Source: an uncultured Ilumatobacter sp.
GTDB lineage: Bacteria; Actinomycetota; Acidimicrobiia; Acidimicrobiales; Ilumatobacteraceae
DNA length: 17,331 nucleotides
Assembly (NCBI GenBank): GCA_938091165.1
Contig: CALKNK010000008.1
Span: forward strand, 1-17,331
Reading direction: 5' to 3'
A model generated the notes under the pieces. It made no database searches. It was not told the origin of the DNA and saw only the letters and a program-made list of their open reading frames with translations. Position 1 is the first letter of the stretch, and every line of letters begins with the position of its first letter. The translations under genes and the position numbers were made by a program. Shown piece after piece: positions 15,118-17,331 of the stretch.

Positions 15118-15657
15118 TCAGACCCCAGTAAGCAGCGGCTCGACCGGTATGCCGTCATCGATTAACTGTCGCAACATGAGCGCAAAAGAGCCCGGCGCAA
15201 AACCAATCGCATCTGCTTCGTTCGTTGCGACACGCTCGGCATGAGCTGAAATCTCATCGACGTTCCACCAGCGCATCTCATGGACGCGTTCGGCTCTCAT
15301 CTGCTCCCATCCAATGGAGGGAAACGGGTCAAACCGGTGAGTGCGAACGAGATGAATCTGATCTCGCTGACCGTCGTACGTTCCATCCAAAAACGGAATC
15401 ATGTGCTCGCGCGTCCAGATGTGGGGGCCAACATCGGCGCCGATCAATCCGGTTTCCTCAGCAAGTTCCCGGTGCAGGGCAGTGAGATGATCTTCGCCAG
15501 GATCGAGTCCGCCGCCTGGCAACGCCCACACTTGACGGGTCGGAAACTCGAAGCGGACGAGCAAGACTTCGTTGGTTGGCGTCAGGAGCAGAGCCCGTAC
15601 AGCTTGACGAATCCGCAGGCTGGCGGGATCAGTCGGCTCAGTCACTGGGTGTGTCAC
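15118..15657 (-). CDS. NUDIX hydrolase
   Basis: The product has 179 residues. A full Nudix box is present: Gly49, Glu55 (GGLDPGE), then RELAEETGL at 63-71. It is preceded by RALLLTPTNEVLLVRFEFPTR and WALPGGG. C-terminal to it lie an IHLVRTHRF strand and MRWWNVDEI, the usual closing segment of the fold. The substrate is not predictable, and it is not closely similar to the NUDIX protein near dnaE2. The likely start is GTG 15657, which lies inside the end of the DUF3039 gene with a 20-base overlap, so the pair is probably co-transcribed and translationally coupled. GTG 15645 is an alternative start that shortens the protein by four residues. Confidence 0.92.
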   Translation of the reverse strand: MTHPVTEPTDPASLRIRQAVRALLLTPTNEVLLVRFEFPTRQVWALPGGGLDPGEDHLTALHRELAEETGLIGADVGPHIWTREHMIPFLDGTYDGQRDQIHLVRTHRFDPFPSIGWEQMRAERVHEMRWWNVDEISAHAERVATNEADAIGFAPGSFALMLRQLIDDGIPVEPLLTGV

Positions 15658-15928
15658 TCAAATTGTCGTTGAAGTCCTTGTAAAGCCCGTACATCGCCTT
15701 GCATTCCTCGCACAAGGGGAGGTTCTTTGGGTCACGCGACGGCACCCAGGTGAAACCGCACAGAGCTTCGACCGGAGTTCCCATGATCCGGGCCTCGAGC
15801 ACGACGGCCTGGGCGTTCTCACCCGGTTTGACCTTAACGATGTGCGCTGCGGTCGGTTCCTCGGTTTCAATTACCTCGTCGGTGAGCAGGTCCGTGTCCT
15901 GCACCGGCATCGTTTCCAGATCAGTCAT
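15638..15928 (-). CDS. DUF3039 family protein, possible zinc-binding
   Basis: The product has 96 residues from ATG 15928; an ATG at 15946 would add six residues (MCFTDH). The C-terminal half carries the DUF3039 signature: AHIVKV, then GTPVEALCGFTWVPSRDPKNLPLCEECKAMY. One His and three Cys (HIV, ALCG, CEEC) are spaced like a small zinc site; this is inferred from pattern only. The family is found mainly in actinobacteria and has no established function. The N terminus is acidic. The gene is first in a two-gene minus-strand unit with the overlapping NUDIX gene and is divergent from a small membrane-peptide gene. I prefer the shorter start because it avoids overlap with the divergent start codon. 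Confidence 0.86.
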   Translation of the reverse strand: MTDLETMPVQDTDLLTDEVIETEEPTAAHIVKVKPGENAQAVVLEARIMGTPVEALCGFTWVPSRDPKNLPLCEECKAMYGLYKDFNDNLSDTPSD

Positions 15929-15949
15929 GTGATCAGTGAAGCACATGAC
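15924..15949. repeat. Inverted repeat spanning two divergent start codons
   Basis: Arms GTCATGTG (15924-15931) and CACATGAC (15942-15949) are perfectly complementary around a ten-base centre. The left arm contains the DUF3039 start codon on the minus strand (15926-15928). The right arm contains the ATG of the 52-residue ORF on the plus strand (15945-15947). It could be an operator or an mRNA 5' structure. Confidence 0.6.
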
Positions 15950-16103
15950 GAGTCAACGGGGTACGGTGAACGCTGTGCTCATCACCATCGTCGTCACAAT
16001 TGCTGCAGTGGTTGCGGCCGCTGGAGGCGTGATCGCCGGCGAACGTGACAACGACAAAACACCGATTCCCATCCCGGTGCGCTCCAAACCACGCCGTCGC
16101 TAA
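15945..16103 (+). CDS. Small single-pass membrane peptide, 52 residues
   Basis: The frame opens MTSQRGTVNAVL and runs through a hydrophobic stretch (residues about 9-30, VLITIVVTIAAVVAAAGGVI). A polar segment follows (AGERDNDKTPIPIPV), then a basic tail SKPRRR. It reads as a one-helix membrane peptide. ATG 15945 is the start chosen; GTG 15966 is an alternative. No good ribosome-binding site is visible. I recognise no family. It lies 95 bases before the MFS gene on the same strand and is divergent from DUF3039. The hydrophobic helix with a tidy charged tail makes chance unlikely, but the assignment remains moderate. Confidence 0.6.
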   Translation: MTSQRGTVNAVLITIVVTIAAVVAAAGGVIAGERDNDKTPIPIPVRSKPRRR

Positions 16104-16198
16104 CGGCGCTGCGGCCGAGTTGGCCATTCCAGAACCGTGCTCGGACACATGGCACGCCAGTACGTTGACCAATCTGCTGCTGAACCGGGCACTTTGGC

Positions 16199-17331
16199 AT
16201 GGTGTCGGTGAGTCGAACAAGTCTGAGGGAGTCTTTTATCTCCTTGTCGCTGCCCGACTACCGACGTCTGTGGTGGGCCGGAACGTTCTCCTTCATGGCC
16301 GTGCAGATGCAGTTTCTTCTGCGAGGCATCCTCGCCTGGGAACTCACCGAGCGCGACGGCGCCATTGGGCTCGTGTACCTCGTCTTTGGCGGGACCATGT
16401 TGATAGCAACTCCACTGGGTGGTGTTGTAGCAGATTGATTGCCAAAACGGACCGTGATGCTGTGGAGCCAGGCCGCGCTCACCGCAGGAGCCACCGCAAT
16501 GGGTGTGGCTGTCGTCTCCGGAAACGAACAATTTTGGATGCTTGCAGCAGCGGGACTCGTGCAGGGCACTGCGTTCGGCTTTTACGGGCCGGCGCGTGTC
16601 GCCTTCACAACCGAGTTGGTCGGGCGAGAACAACTCGGCAACGCAATCACTCTGTCGCTCTTAAGTATGAACAGCACACGTGTTGTCGCCCCGTCACTGG
16701 CAGGAGCATTGGCTGGTATTGCGTTCTTTGGCATCGGCGGCGCCTACCTCGTGGCTGGAGCATTCTCGATGATGTCGTTCCTCGCCGTGCTGCGTTTGCC
16801 CAGAGTTGCGCCTGCTCCAGATCTCCCGCCGGCGCGACCGTTGGCTGAGATCATCGACGGGGTGCGCTACGTCCAGTCGCGGAAACACTTGCGTCGACTG
16901 CTCGTCAGTTCATTTATCATCATCATGTTCGGCTTCAACTACGTCGTGTTTATTCCAGCATTGGTTAAAGACACTTTCAACCTCGACAACGACGGTTGGG
17001 TTGGTGTAATCAGCTCGGCTTCATCGATAGGTGCTGTGGCTGTGGGGCTGTGGCTTGCTGGCCGTGCCGATCAGCCCGGACGGTGGCGGGTGATGGCAAT
17101 CACCGGTACGATCTTCGGTGCGGGCGTCGTTGCGCTTGCTTTGACGCCGACCTACTGGGCTGCAGTGCTCATCGTCATCATCATTGGCGGCGCTACGACC
17201 GGATACCAATCGCTGTCGAATGCCATTTCACTGAACCTTACCGAACCATCGCATCAGGGCCGCGTGCAGTCGCTGCTGCAGCTCAGCTTCGCTGGATTTG
17301 GGATTGCTGCGCTTCCGCTCGGTTTGCTTGC
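16199..17331 (+). pseudogene. MFS transporter interrupted by one in-frame TGA, 3' end outside the window
   Basis: From ATG 16199 the frame encodes FISLSLPDYRRLWWAGTF and membrane helices 1-2, then stops at TGA 16436-16438 (codon 80). The same frame resumes immediately with LPKRTVMLWSQAALTAG and stays open to the window edge, about 298 more codons with further helices. Examples are FGFYGPARVAFTTELV, the loop RYVQSRKHLRRLL, and LVSSFIIIMFGFNYVVFIP. The stop falls in MFS motif A, where GVVAD[stop]LPKR would be GVVADRLPKR; a CGA to TGA change restores the conserved Arg. The pattern fits the drug/EmrB-unrelated 12-helix MFS group with LPDYRRLW and ADRLPKR. Apart from that codon nothing looks decayed, so a sequencing error, a recent mutation or a strain variant is as likely as an old pseudogene. 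Substrate unknown. Confidence 0.82.

Noticed and set aside
1..17331. CRISPR arrays, tRNA/rRNA genes, transposases or toxin-antitoxin pairs
   Set aside because: I looked for spaced direct repeats, tRNA-like cloverleaf motifs and transposase signatures and found none that could be supported.

Overview
The window reads as a moderately G+C-rich chromosome segment from an actinobacterium, probably near the Acidimicrobiia. The phylum rests on Gram-positive-type LexA boxes, an ImuA'-type (not proteobacterial ImuA) mutasome, a DUF3039 gene and apparently leaderless promoters. The class is a weaker inference from the Thr/Pro/Glu-rich linker in a membrane-anchored fasciclin protein and from overall coding style. 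I see no rRNA, tRNA, CRISPR array, insertion sequence or prophage.

Layout. (1) 1-3389: the end of a MoxR/vWA-type operon, with a DUF5682 gene whose 5' end lies outside the window, translationally coupled (ATGA) to a vWA-domain gene with an intact MIDAS. (2) 3422-4107: a small cysteine-free protein resembling the NifU/Nfu N-terminal domain, then a doubtful small ORF. (3) 4149-11649: the SOS mutagenesis cassette. imuA' and imuB are adjacent, with a near-perfect LexA palindrome before imuA'. dnaE2 has its own LexA box lying between plausible -35 and -10 elements. Between imuB and dnaE2 lie an oppositely oriented OmpR-like regulator with a degenerate receiver domain and a NUDIX hydrolase. (4) 11726-12949: a membrane-anchored fasciclin-domain protein. 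(5) 12980-15116: a mandelate-racemase-type enolase-superfamily enzyme and a divergent TesB-like acyl-CoA thioesterase, sharing a 79-bp intergenic region full of short repeats. (6) 15118-15946: a second NUDIX gene overlapping a DUF3039 gene, both on the minus strand. (7) 15945-17331: a 52-residue membrane peptide gene, then an MFS exporter gene with one in-frame TGA at a conserved motif-A position; it runs off the window.

How the genes work together. The clearest system is the mutasome: ImuA' and catalytically dead ImuB (with a beta-clamp-binding QLGLWG motif) are expected to bring the error-prone polymerase DnaE2 to the sliding clamp after LexA derepression. The NUDIX gene just upstream of dnaE2 and the phosphorylation-atypical regulator inside the locus are the parts that standard descriptions of the cassette do not explain. 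The DUF5682/vWA pair belongs to a widespread ATPase-vWA system of uncertain role. The rest looks like ordinary metabolic and envelope genes.
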